64,000 bases of DNA from Streptomyces sp. CB01635 (GTDB lineage Bacteria; Actinomycetota; Actinomycetes; Streptomycetales; Streptomycetaceae). Below are positions 25,298 through 34,247 of this stretch, one piece after another (positions within the stretch are counted from its first letter, which is position 1; the number at the start of each line of letters is the position of its first letter). The stretch spans positions 62,001 through 126,000 of the forward strand of contig NZ_NNBL01000007.1 of NCBI RefSeq assembly GCF_002803065.1, given 5' to 3'. A model generated the notes under the pieces. The model saw only the letters and a program-made list of their open reading frames with translations. It was not told the DNA's origin and ran no database searches. A program made the position numbers and the translations under genes.

Positions 25298-28200
25298 TTA
25301 CCGTCGGCTGACCGCCGCTGACCGCATCGCCCGGCCCTCTTCGAACGCCTTCTCGTACGTCTCCGTAGTGAGCGCCGCACGGACCCGCGCCTCTACGGGG
25401 GTGACGTCCGGGTCCCCGGCGAGCGCGCGGCCGCGCAGGCCCGCACCGGCCCCGAGCAGCACCGCGGCCTCGCGCGGATCCTGCGCCACGGAGGCCAACG
25501 CCTCGGCCGCATCGGCGAGTTCGAGTGCACGCGTGGGTCCGTCGCAGAGCGCGAGGCCCTGCTCGAACCAGTCGCGGGCCTCGTCGGGCCGGGACGCGGC
25601 GAGGGCGGCGCGGCCCAGACCGATGAGGGTCCGCACGGTCTCGCCGACGCTGAACCAGTTCGCGGCGCACAGTTCGAGAGCCGCCTCGTAGTGCACGCGC
25701 GCGTGCTCCGTGTCCCCGCCGATCCGCGCCACATCGCCGAGCCCGCGCCGCGCGCTCGCCACCTTGTCGGGGACGGCTGCCGTACGCGCCATCGCGGCGG
25801 AGCGCGTGAAGTGGTCGGCGGCGTCCCGGAGTTGGCCCTGATGGAGCAGGACATACGCGCGCCGGTGGAGCAGATCGGCGGTCTCCTCAGGGGCTTCGAG
25901 CGCGGCCACGTGCGCGAGACCCTCGTCGAGGAGCGCCAGGGCCCGCTCCCGGTCGCCGCGCCAGTCCGCGAACATGCCCAACGGATCAAGGCAGTTGGCC
26001 ATGCCCCACCGGTCCCCGGTCGCCCGGAAGCCGTCGAGTGCCCGCTCGAAATGCTCCTCCGACGTGACGGGGCGCCCCGCGAACCACTCCTGGAAGCCCA
26101 GGCCGACATCGAGCAGCGCGAGCCCCCAGGGCGCCTCACCGACCTGCCGGCGCACCCGCTCCTGCACGGCGTGCTGCGGCCCGTACGTCACCGACCACAG
26201 GACCACCACGAACGGCCGCCGCAGCGCGTGGTCCCGGGATGCGAGCACGGCCTCCGCGCGCGCCAGGCGCTCCGCTTCACGCGGGTCGTTGCCCTCGCCC
26301 GTGACCGTGTTGATCACGCACAGGACGTACTCCTCGGCAAGGTCCTCCGGCGGCTCGTCCCCGAGCGCCGCGAGCAGCTCGCGCGCCAGCGGCACATGCG
26401 CTCCGTGCAGCCCGCGCAGCCGCCAGAACCAGGACAGGTCCGCCATCAGCCGCAGCGCCGCATGCGGGTCCGCGCGCACGAGATGGCGCAGGGCCGCAGA
26501 CAGGTTGTCCTGCTCGGCCCCGAGCGCGGCCAGCCGCGGCAACTGCCCGCCGCCGCGCAGATACGGCTCCGCCTGCGCCGCCAGTCCCTGGAAGTACGCG
26601 GCGTGCGCGTCCCGCAGCCGCGACAACTCCCCCTCGTCGGCCAGGTGCTCCGTGCAGAACGCGCGAATGGTCTGAAGCATCCGGTAGCGCCCGCCGGCCG
26701 CCTCCAGGAAGGACTTCTCCGTGAGCGAGGCCAGCAGGTCCTCCGGGTACGGCACCCCGCACACGGCCTCGACCGCGGCGAGCGTCGCGCCCCCGGACGA
26801 CCCTCCGGCGAACACGGCCATCCGCCGCGCGAGATCCCGCTCCTCCTCGTCGAGCAGCTCCCAGCTCCACTCGACGACCGCGCGCAGCGTGCGATGCCGG
26901 GGTGCCTTGGTCCGGTCGCCGCGGGACAGCAGCCGGAAGCGGTCACCGAGGCGGGCCGCGAGTTCGTCGACGGTGAGCGTCCGCAGCCTGGCCGCGGCGA
27001 GTTCGATCGCCAGTGGCAGCCCGTCGAGGGCTTCGCAGATCGCGTGAACGGCCTCCACGCGCGCGTGCAGATCGGCATCGGGCCGTACAGCGGCCGCCCG
27101 GTCCATGAAAAGGCGCGCGGCGGGACCGGCCGCGAGCGGCGGCACCGGGCACAGTGCCTCACCGGTGATGCCGAGCGCCTCCCGGCTCGTGGCGAGGATC
27201 CGCAGCCCGGGGCACGCGCCGAGCAGCACGACCGCCGTGCGGGCCGCGTCGTCGACGAGATGCTCGCAGTTGTCGAGCACGAGCAGCACGTCGCGCCCCT
27301 CCAGCGCGTCGATCAGCCGCGCGACCGGATCCCCCTGAGGCCCCCGGAACCCCTCACGCACCCCGAGCGCCGCGAGCAGCGCGTACGGCATCTGCTCCCC
27401 ATCGGCGAGGGGCGCCAACTCGGCCCAGCACACGTCGGCGCCGTCCCGCGCGGCCTCGGCCGCGAGCCGGGTCTTGCCCGCCCCGCCCGGACCCGTCAGC
27501 GTCACGAGCCGGGACCCCGCGAGCAGCGCGTCGATCCGGGAGAGTTCGTCCGTCCGCCCGACGAATCGGGTCAGCTGCGCGGGAACGCCCCGCCCGCGCG
27601 CGGGTTCCCGCCCCCGAAGGAGTTCCAGATGCAGCGCCGAGAGCTCCGCCGACGGATCGGCGCCCAGCTCGTCGGCGAGGACACGGCGCACCTCCTCGTA
27701 CACGGCGAGCGCCTCGGCCGCCCGCCCGCCCGCGTGGAGGGCGCGCATCAACTGACCGTAGAGGCGCTCGCTGAGGGGGTGGGCGGCGATCAGTTCGCGC
27801 AGCTCAGGGACGAGACCACCACCCGAACCGAGCGCGAGTTCCGCCTCGATACGGGACTGGGTGGCGGTGAACCTGATCTCGTCGAGACGGCTGCCGAAGG
27901 CGGCGGGGAGATCGGCGAGCGCGGGTCCGCGCCAGAGCCCGAGCGCCTCCCCGAGGAGTGCGGACGCCAAGGAAGGGTCCCCGGACGAGAGCGACCGCTC
28001 GCCCTCGGCGGCCAGCCGCTCGAAGCGGTGCACGTCCACGTCGTCCGGGCCGACGGCCAGCCGGTAGCCCGCCGGGGTCGCCTCGATATCGAGGGAGAGC
28101 CGCTTGCGCAGCCGTGAGACCTGGGACTGGAGCGCGTTCGCGGCGCCGGCCGGGGGCTCGTCCCCGTACAGACCGTCGATCAGGCGCTCGGCGGAAACGG

Positions 28201-28318
28201 TCCGGCCCGCCTCCAGGAGCAGCAGCGTCAGTAGCGCGCGCGGACGCGGACCGCCGGGGTCCAGCGGGGTGCCGTCGGGGGCGCGTACGTCGAGGGGGCC
28301 GAGGATGCCGAAGCGCAT
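25298..28318 (-). CDS. BTAD/NB-ARC/TPR transcriptional regulator (AfsR/SARP-like)
   Basis: 1006 aa, ATG start. Order: OmpR-type winged helix (residues about 1-92; ALQSQVSRLRKRL is the recognition-helix region), BTAD domain (about 97-240), NB-ARC ATPase with Walker A TLTGPGGAGKTRLA (about 280) and Walker B DVLLVLDNCEHL (about 343), then a long TPR-like helical region to the end. Such large regulators activate adjacent biosynthetic or resistance genes using ATP-dependent switching. It is followed immediately by the FAD monooxygenase. Two 23-bp direct repeats lie 17 nt upstream of its start (28335-28382), a possible autoregulatory site. Seems accessory to the conserved core order. Confidence 0.9.
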   Translation of the reverse strand: MRFGILGPLDVRAPDGTPLDPGGPRPRALLTLLLLEAGRTVSAERLIDGLYGDEPPAGAANALQSQVSRLRKRLSLDIEATPAGYRLAVGPDDVDVHRFERLAAEGERSLSSGDPSLASALLGEALGLWRGPALADLPAAFGSRLDEIRFTATQSRIEAELALGSGGGLVPELRELIAAHPLSERLYGQLMRALHAGGRAAEALAVYEEVRRVLADELGADPSAELSALHLELLRGREPARGRGVPAQLTRFVGRTDELSRIDALLAGSRLVTLTGPGGAGKTRLAAEAARDGADVCWAELAPLADGEQMPYALLAALGVREGFRGPQGDPVARLIDALEGRDVLLVLDNCEHLVDDAARTAVVLLGACPGLRILATSREALGITGEALCPVPPLAAGPAARLFMDRAAAVRPDADLHARVEAVHAICEALDGLPLAIELAAARLRTLTVDELAARLGDRFRLLSRGDRTKAPRHRTLRAVVEWSWELLDEEERDLARRMAVFAGGSSGGATLAAVEAVCGVPYPEDLLASLTEKSFLEAAGGRYRMLQTIRAFCTEHLADEGELSRLRDAHAAYFQGLAAQAEPYLRGGGQLPRLAALGAEQDNLSAALRHLVRADPHAALRLMADLSWFWRLRGLHGAHVPLARELLAALGDEPPEDLAEEYVLCVINTVTGEGNDPREAERLARAEAVLASRDHALRRPFVVVLWSVTYGPQHAVQERVRRQVGEAPWGLALLDVGLGFQEWFAGRPVTSEEHFERALDGFRATGDRWGMANCLDPLGMFADWRGDRERALALLDEGLAHVAALEAPEETADLLHRRAYVLLHQGQLRDAADHFTRSAAMARTAAVPDKVASARRGLGDVARIGGDTEHARVHYEAALELCAANWFSVGETVRTLIGLGRAALAASRPDEARDWFEQGLALCDGPTRALELADAAEALASVAQDPREAAVLLGAGAGLRGRALAGDPDVTPVEARVRAALTTETYEKAFEEGRAMRSAAVSRR

Positions 28319-28334
28319 TGGGCAGATTGTGGCA

Positions 28335-28382
28335 GCCGGGACTCTTCACGGCATAAAGAGCCGGGACTCTTCACGGCATAAA
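28335..28382. repeat. Tandem 23-bp direct repeat upstream of BTAD regulator
   Basis: GCCGGGACTCTTCACGGCAT+AAA occurs exactly at 28335-28357 and 28360-28382, a 25-bp period. It lies just upstream of the regulator start (28318) and just before the rpmB terminator. SARP-type proteins bind direct repeats, so an operator is plausible but unproven. Confidence 0.85.
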
Positions 28383-28383
28383 A

Positions 28384-28413
28384 AAGGACCGGCCCCCGAG
28401 GGGACCGGTCCTT
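28384..28413 (-). terminator. Rho-independent terminator of rpmB
   Basis: AAGGACCGG/CCGGTCCTT stem (9 bp, extended by further G-C pairs). On the minus strand it is followed by TTTTTT, giving a classical intrinsic terminator 37 nt after the rpmB stop. Confidence 0.9.
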
Positions 28414-28449
28414 CAAGCAACCAGCTAGGTGGCCGCGCTACGCGTTACG

Positions 28450-28635
28450 TCAGCGCGAGACCTTGCCGGCCTTGATGCACGAGGTGCAGACGTTGAGCCG
28501 CTTCGGCGTCCGCCCGACCACTGCACGCACACGCTGGATGTTCGGGTTCCAGCGACGGGACGTACGGCGGTGCGAGTGCGAAATGTTGTTGCCGAAGCTC
28601 GGCCCCTTGCCGCAGACGTCGCAGTTGGCAGCCAC
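28450..28635 (-). CDS. rpmB: 50S ribosomal protein L28
   Basis: 61 aa, GTG start. The zinc-ribbon (C+) form, with two CxxC pairs: CDVCG near residue 5 and CTSC near residue 50. NISHSHRRTSRRWNPNIQ is the L28 core. Streptomycetes usually encode C- paralogues elsewhere, controlled by Zur; this C+ copy would be the zinc-replete form (family knowledge). Divergent from the DhaL gene. Confidence 0.96.
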   Translation of the reverse strand: MAANCDVCGKGPSFGNNISHSHRRTSRRWNPNIQRVRAVVGRTPKRLNVCTSCIKAGKVSR

Positions 28636-28882
28636 GGGTCACTCCAAGACTTCAGATGCACTTACGGTTGATCCCGGCATGCCGGGATCGGATCGGAGGA
28701 TCTGAGTGGCGGTGCCAGGGGAAGGCCCGATGGATATCGGGCAACCGGAGCAGCATACAACGGCTGCTTCGGTAGAACGAAACTACCATGGCTGACCCGG
28801 TTGCCGTCCCGGGCCCTCTTCCGGAGGAACCCCCTCCGGGGTCTACGCTGCGATGCCAGTTCGGCTGCTCTAGGAGGCGCAG

Positions 28883-30553
28883 GTGCCGCAGGTGCTCGAC
28901 GTCCACGCGGTGCGCGCCTGGTGCGCACTGGCCCTGGAGGCGCTCGGGCGGGACCGCGAGGAGATCGACGCGATCAACGTCTATCCCGTCGCGGACGGGG
29001 ACACAGGCACCAATCTGTACCTGACCGTCGAGTCCGCCGTACAGGCCGTGGAAGCCGTCTTCACGGGTCTCGAACCCGCACCGCCCGCGCTGCCCGAAGT
29101 CGTCCACGCGATGGCCCACGGAGCCCTGATCGGGGCCCGCGGAAACTCCGGAACGATCCTCGCTCAGCTTCTCCGCGGCATGGCCCAGGTGCTCGCGGGC
29201 GACGTCGACGGTGAGGCGGATCACTGCGAAAGGGCCGACGGGGACGGCCTGCGGCGCGCGCTGCGCCGGGCCGCGGAGTCCGCCCGGGAGGCGGTCGCGC
29301 ACCCCGTGGAGGGCACGGTCCTGACGGTGGCCGCCGCCGCTGCGGACGCCGCCGACATCTCCGGCGGGCCGGGCGGCGACTGCCGTGACGTGGCCCGTGC
29401 CGCGTACGACGGTGCCCGCGCGGCGCTCGACGCGACGCCGGGGCAGCTGGCGGTCCTGGGACGCGCGGGTGTCGTGGACGCGGGCGGGCGCGGACTCGTG
29501 GCCGTTCTCGGTGCGCTGACCGAGGCGCTGTCGGGCGATCCGGTGGCACCTCCGGGTGTCCGTGGCGTGCACCACGCGCGCGTGGCCGCCGACCAGCCGC
29601 TGGAGTGTGCGGACGGCGAGGGGCCCGCCTTCGAGGTCATCTACCTCCTGGAGGCCGACGACCAGGCCGTGGCGCGGCTGCGAACCCGGCTCGACGGACT
29701 CGGCGACTCCCTCGTCGTCGTCGGCGGCGACGGACTGTGGAACGTCCATGTGCACGTCGACGACGCGGGCGCCGCCGTCGAGGCGGGCGTCGAGGCAGGT
29801 CGGCCGTACCGCATCCGCATCACGCATTTCGCCGTAGGCGACGCCCATATGACGCACCCCACCACCGGCTCCGCGCCCGCCGGGGAACCCGCCCAGCGCG
29901 CGATCGTCGCCGTGGTCCCGGGAGAAGGGCTCGCCGGCCTGTACAGCGAGGCGGGCGCCACCGTGGTACCCGAGCGGCCCGGCGAGGCGCCTGGCAGCGG
30001 GGAACTGGTCGAGGCGATCCGGCGGGCGCACGCGCGCGAAGTGGTGCTCCTGCCGAACGACGCCGAGCTGCGCCACACCGCCGCCGCCGCGGCCGAGCAG
30101 GCCCGCACCGAAGGCGTGCGGGTCGCCCTGATCCCCACCCGGTCCGCGATCCAGGGCATCGCCGCGCTCGCCGTCCACGAGAAGGAGCGGCGCTTCGACG
30201 AGGACGTCGTCGCGATGACGTCGGCGGCCGGCGCGACCCGCTACGCCGAACTGGCCGTCGCCGAGCGGCAGTCGTGGACGATGGCCGGCATCTGCCAGGC
30301 CGGGGACTTCCTCGGCCTCATCGACGGGGACGTCGCCGTGATCGGCGAAGACGTCACGCGGACGGCCCGTACGACCCTCGACCGGATGCTGGCCGCGGGC
30401 GGCGAGATGGTCACCCTCGTCCTCGGCGACGACGTGCCGGACGAGGTCGCCGAACGGCTCGAACGGCACGTACGCGAGACGTACCTGGCCGTCGACACCG
30501 TGGTCTACCGGGGCGGGCGGAACTCCGCGCTCATGCTCATCGGTGTCGAGTGA
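28883..30553 (+). CDS. DhaL/FakA-type kinase domain protein
   Basis: 556 aa, GTG start with GGAGG 6 nt upstream. N-terminal DhaL (DAK phosphatase) domain about residues 10-200: INVYPVADGDTGTNLYLTV holds the Mg-ADP-binding Asp residues, with GALIGARGNSGTILAQLLRG after it. The C-terminal half (about 330-556) resembles the FakA/YloV C-terminal domain. In Firmicutes FakA phosphorylates fatty acids bound to FakB. The order with recG downstream is the same as yloV-recG in Bacillus. Substrate in Streptomyces not established. Confidence 0.92.
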   Translation: MPQVLDVHAVRAWCALALEALGRDREEIDAINVYPVADGDTGTNLYLTVESAVQAVEAVFTGLEPAPPALPEVVHAMAHGALIGARGNSGTILAQLLRGMAQVLAGDVDGEADHCERADGDGLRRALRRAAESAREAVAHPVEGTVLTVAAAAADAADISGGPGGDCRDVARAAYDGARAALDATPGQLAVLGRAGVVDAGGRGLVAVLGALTEALSGDPVAPPGVRGVHHARVAADQPLECADGEGPAFEVIYLLEADDQAVARLRTRLDGLGDSLVVVGGDGLWNVHVHVDDAGAAVEAGVEAGRPYRIRITHFAVGDAHMTHPTTGSAPAGEPAQRAIVAVVPGEGLAGLYSEAGATVVPERPGEAPGSGELVEAIRRAHAREVVLLPNDAELRHTAAAAAEQARTEGVRVALIPTRSAIQGIAALAVHEKERRFDEDVVAMTSAAGATRYAELAVAERQSWTMAGICQAGDFLGLIDGDVAVIGEDVTRTARTTLDRMLAAGGEMVTLVLGDDVPDEVAERLERHVRETYLAVDTVVYRGGRNSALMLIGVE

Positions 30554-30794
30554 GAGCGTCCCCTTGTCGACGAGTCCGAGAATTTGCCGACGAGTCCGAG
30601 AATCAGTGGCGTGGCGCGCAGTGACTCCGCCGTTGCGTAGACGCGATGGCTCACCACTCGTCCGCTGATGCGGATGCATGACGGACAAGCCCTGCCCGGC
30701 GCCTGAAGGCACGCCGCGACTCCAGTGCTTTGCCGACGCTCGGAGCCACGGTTCATGGGTTCGCGAGCCACCGATGTCAGAGCCATGGTGTGAA

Positions 30795-33014
30795 ATGAAT
30801 TCCGTGCCCGCGCTCGAAGAACCGCTGAAGAAAGCGCTCGGTCCCGCCACCGCGAAGGTGATGGCCGAGCACCTAGACCTGCACACGGTCGGTGACCTGC
30901 TCCACCACTATCCGCGCAGATACGCGGAGCGCGGCGAGCTCACCCGCCTCGCCGACCTGCCCCTCGACGAGCACGTCACCGTGGTCGCCCAGGTGGCGAG
31001 CGCCCGCATCCTGAAGTTCAACGGCGGCGCGGGCCAGCGCCTCGAAGTGACCATCACGGACGGCAGCGGCCAGCTCCAGCTGGTCTTCTTCGGCCGCGGC
31101 ATCCACAAGCCGCACAAGGACCTCCTGCCCGGCACGCGCGCGATGTTCGCGGGCAAGGCCTCCGTCTTCAACCGCAAGATGCAGCTCGCGCACCCGGCGT
31201 ACGAGCTGCTGCGGGCCGACGCCCTGGACGCCGGCGAGGCCGACGAGGCGATCGGCTCCTGGGCCGGCGCCCTCCTCCCGATCTACCCGGCCACCGCCAA
31301 GCTGGAGTCCTGGAAGATCGCCAAGGCCGTCGACATGGTGCTGCCCAGCGCCCAGGAGGCCCTCGACCCCCTGCCGGACTCCCTGCGCGAGGGCCGCGGT
31401 CTCGTCCCGCTGCCCGAGGCCCTCCTGAAGGTCCACCGGCCCCACACGAAGGCGGACATCGCCGACGCCCGCGCCCGCCTCAAGTGGGACGAGGCGTTCG
31501 TCCTCCAAGTCGCCCTCGCCAGGCGGCGGTTCGCCGACGCGCAGCTGCCTGCCGTGGCCCGCGTCCCCCGCCCGGACGGCCTGCTCACGGCGTTCGACGC
31601 GAAGCTCCCCTTCACCCTCACCGACGGCCAGCAGAAGGTCTCCAAGGAGATCTTCGACGGCCTCGCCACCGAACACCCGATGCACCGGCTGCTCCAGGGA
31701 GAGGTCGGTTCCGGGAAGACCATGGTCGCCCTGCGCGCCATGCTCGCCGTCGTCGACGCGGGCGGGCAGGCCGCGATGCTCGCGCCGACCGAGGTCCTCG
31801 CCCAGCAGCACCACCGCTCCATCACCGAGATGATGGGCGAGCTCGCCGAGGGCGGGATGCTCGGGGGCGCCGAGCACTCCACCAAGGTGGTCCTGCTCAC
31901 CGGTTCCATGGGCGTCGCGGCCCGCCGTCAGGCCCTTCTCGACCTCGTCACGGGCGACGCGGGCATCGTCATCGGGACGCACGCCCTGATCGAGGACAAG
32001 GTCCAGTTCCACGACCTGGGTCTGGTCGTCGTCGACGAGCAGCACCGCTTCGGCGTCGAGCAGCGCGACGCCCTGCGCGGCAAGGGCAAGCAGCCCCCGC
32101 ACCTGCTGGTCATGACGGCCACCCCCATTCCCCGTACGGTCGCGATGACGGTCTTCGGCGACCTGGAGACGTCCGTCCTCGACCAGCTGCCCGCGGGGCG
32201 CTCGCCGATCGCCACCCATGTCGTGCCCGCCGCCGACAAGCCGCACTTCCTCGCGCGCGCCTGGGAGCGCGTACGCGAAGAGGTGGAGAACGGGCATCAG
32301 GCGTACGTCGTCTGCCCCCGCATCGGCGACGAGGAGGAGCAGGGCGGGAAGAAGGGCAAGGGGGCCAAGAAGGAGTCCGCCGAGGACGCGGCCGAGAAGC
32401 GGCCTCCGCTCGCCGTTCTGGACGTGGCCGCGGAGCTGGCCCACGGCGCCCTGCGCGGGCTGAAGGTGGAGGTTCTCCACGGCAGGATGCAGCCCGACGA
32501 CAAGGACGCAGTGATGCGCCGCTTCGCCGCGGGCGAGACGGATGTCCTGGTCGCGACCACGGTCATCGAGGTCGGGGTGAACGTGCCGAACGCCACAGCC
32601 ATGGTGATCATGGACGCCGACCGCTTCGGCGTCTCCCAGCTCCATCAGCTGCGCGGCCGCGTCGGCCGCGGCTCGGCGGCGGGCCTGTGCCTCCTCGTCA
32701 GCGAGATGCCGGAGGCCAGCCCGGCCCGCGCCCGCCTCGGCGCCGTGGCCGCCACGCTCGACGGGTTCGAGCTCTCCCGTATCGACCTGGAGCAGCGCCG
32801 CGAAGGCGACGTCCTCGGCCAGGCCCAGTCCGGGGTGCGCTCGTCCCTGCGCATGCTCGCCGTCATCGAGGACGAGGAGATCATCGCCGAGGCCCGCCAG
32901 GAGGCCACGGCCGTCGTCGCCGCAGACCCGGATCTGGAACACCTGCCGGGCCTGCGCACGGCCCTGGACGCGCTCCTGGACGAGGAGCGCGAGCAGTACC
33001 TCGACAAGGGCTGA
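30795..33014 (+). CDS. recG: ATP-dependent DNA helicase RecG
   Basis: 739 aa from the ATG at 30795 (MNSVPALEEPL), chosen because it aligns with remembered streptomycete RecG starts; there is no strong ribosome binding site and the frame is open from 30678. N-terminal wedge/OB domain (VTVVAQVASARIL), Walker A GEVGSGKTMVAL, DEQH box VVDEQHRFG, MTATPIPRT, and C-terminal helicase motifs ATTVIEVGVNVPNA and QLRGRVGRG. Drives regression of stalled forks and branch migration. A charged Lys/Glu insertion (GGKKGKGAKK, about residue 530) lies between motifs III and IV. Confidence 0.96.
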   Translation: MNSVPALEEPLKKALGPATAKVMAEHLDLHTVGDLLHHYPRRYAERGELTRLADLPLDEHVTVVAQVASARILKFNGGAGQRLEVTITDGSGQLQLVFFGRGIHKPHKDLLPGTRAMFAGKASVFNRKMQLAHPAYELLRADALDAGEADEAIGSWAGALLPIYPATAKLESWKIAKAVDMVLPSAQEALDPLPDSLREGRGLVPLPEALLKVHRPHTKADIADARARLKWDEAFVLQVALARRRFADAQLPAVARVPRPDGLLTAFDAKLPFTLTDGQQKVSKEIFDGLATEHPMHRLLQGEVGSGKTMVALRAMLAVVDAGGQAAMLAPTEVLAQQHHRSITEMMGELAEGGMLGGAEHSTKVVLLTGSMGVAARRQALLDLVTGDAGIVIGTHALIEDKVQFHDLGLVVVDEQHRFGVEQRDALRGKGKQPPHLLVMTATPIPRTVAMTVFGDLETSVLDQLPAGRSPIATHVVPAADKPHFLARAWERVREEVENGHQAYVVCPRIGDEEEQGGKKGKGAKKESAEDAAEKRPPLAVLDVAAELAHGALRGLKVEVLHGRMQPDDKDAVMRRFAAGETDVLVATTVIEVGVNVPNATAMVIMDADRFGVSQLHQLRGRVGRGSAAGLCLLVSEMPEASPARARLGAVAATLDGFELSRIDLEQRREGDVLGQAQSGVRSSLRMLAVIEDEEIIAEARQEATAVVAADPDLEHLPGLRTALDALLDEEREQYLDKG

Positions 33015-33065
33015 CAAACTGGAGGTCCCCCACGTCCCCTCGAACCCTTCTCCACTAGGACTCAG

Positions 33066-33668
33066 ATGACCCGCGTGATCGCCGGCCGGGCCGGCGGACG
33101 TCGCCTGTCCGTCCCGCCGGGCAACGGCACCCGCCCCACGTCCGACCGGGCGCGCGAAGCCCTCTTCTCCACCTGGCAGTCGCTGCTCGGCGGCGACCCC
33201 CTGGACGGCGAGCGCGTGCTCGACCTGTACGGCGGCTCGGGCGCCGTGGGCCTGGAGGCGCTGTCACGCGGCGCGGGGCACGCGCTCCTGGTGGAGGCCG
33301 ACGCCCGCGCGGTCCGCACGATCCGCGAGAACGTGAAGTCCCTCGGCCTCCCCGGCGCCGAGGTCAGAGCGGGCAAAGCGGAACAGATCGTTCGTGGTCC
33401 GGCCCCCGCCACCCCGTACGACCTGGTCTTTCTCGACCCTCCCTATGTCGTTCCGGACGACGATCTTCGGGAGATTCTGCTCACACTCGCCTCGGGGGGC
33501 TGGCTCGCGGACGAAGCGCTCGTCACCGTGGAGCGAAGCACCAGGGGCGGTGTTTTCCCGTGGCCGGACGGATTTGAGGCACTGAGGTCCCGTCGCTACG
33601 GCGAGGGAACGTTTTGGTACGGTCGCGCCGCCCTGAAGAGCACCGTCACGTGCGAGGACGCACCGTGA
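33066..33668 (+). CDS. rsmD: 16S rRNA (guanine(966)-N2)-methyltransferase
   Basis: 200 aa, ATG start. Starts MTRVIAGRAGGRRLSVPPG as is typical for RsmD. SAM-binding VLDLYGGSGAVGLEALSRGA, catalytic LVFLDPPYV (DPPY). Methylates G966 of 16S rRNA. Its stop is 27 nt before the coaD TTG start; together with recG and coaD it forms an operon that is conserved in actinobacteria. Confidence 0.95.
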   Translation: MTRVIAGRAGGRRLSVPPGNGTRPTSDRAREALFSTWQSLLGGDPLDGERVLDLYGGSGAVGLEALSRGAGHALLVEADARAVRTIRENVKSLGLPGAEVRAGKAEQIVRGPAPATPYDLVFLDPPYVVPDDDLREILLTLASGGWLADEALVTVERSTRGGVFPWPDGFEALRSRRYGEGTFWYGRAALKSTVTCEDAP

Positions 33669-33694
33669 CCGGACCGGAGAGCGAGGGACTCACG

Positions 33695-34174
33695 TTGCGC
33701 CGCGCCGTCTGTCCGGGGTCGTTCGACCCCATCACCAATGGCCACCTCGACATCATCGGCCGAGCTTCCAAGTTGTACGACGTCGTGCACGTCGCGGTGA
33801 TGATCAACCAGTCGAAGAAGGGCCTCTTCGAGATCGAGGAGCGGATCGAGCTGATCCGCGAGGTCACCGCCGAGTTCGGCAACGTCGAGGTCGAGTCCTT
33901 CCACGGACTGCTCGTCGACTTCTGCAAGCAGCGCGACATCCCGGCCATCGTGAAGGGCCTGCGCGCCGTCAGCGACTTCGACTACGAGTTGCAGATGGCC
34001 CAGATGAACAACGGCCTCACGGGCGTGGAGACCCTCTTCGTCCCCACCAACCCGACGTACAGCTTCCTGTCCTCGTCCCTGGTCAAGGAGGTCGCGGCCT
34101 GGGGCGGCGACGTTTCCCACCTGGTGCCGCCGGTGGTCTTCGAGGCGCTCACCCAGCGCCTCCCCAAGAAGTGA
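33695..34174 (+). CDS. coaD: Phosphopantetheine adenylyltransferase
   Basis: 159 aa from a TTG start at 33695 (LRRAVCPGSFDPITNGH), set by GAGGG seven bases upstream and by the family start; an upstream in-frame GTG at 33665 overlaps the rsmD stop and would add ten residues. HIGH-like TNGHLDII motif, KGLRAVSDFDYELQMAQMN, and SSSLVKEVA. Transfers AMP to 4'-phosphopantetheine in CoA synthesis. Confidence 0.95.
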   Translation: MRRAVCPGSFDPITNGHLDIIGRASKLYDVVHVAVMINQSKKGLFEIEERIELIREVTAEFGNVEVESFHGLLVDFCKQRDIPAIVKGLRAVSDFDYELQMAQMNNGLTGVETLFVPTNPTYSFLSSSLVKEVAAWGGDVSHLVPPVVFEALTQRLPKK

Positions 34175-34247
34175 CATCGGGGCGCCAGTTGGCCGTACAG
34201 TCGCCTTGTCCGTCTCCAACACCCCTGTAGAGAGTGGCGAGCACACG

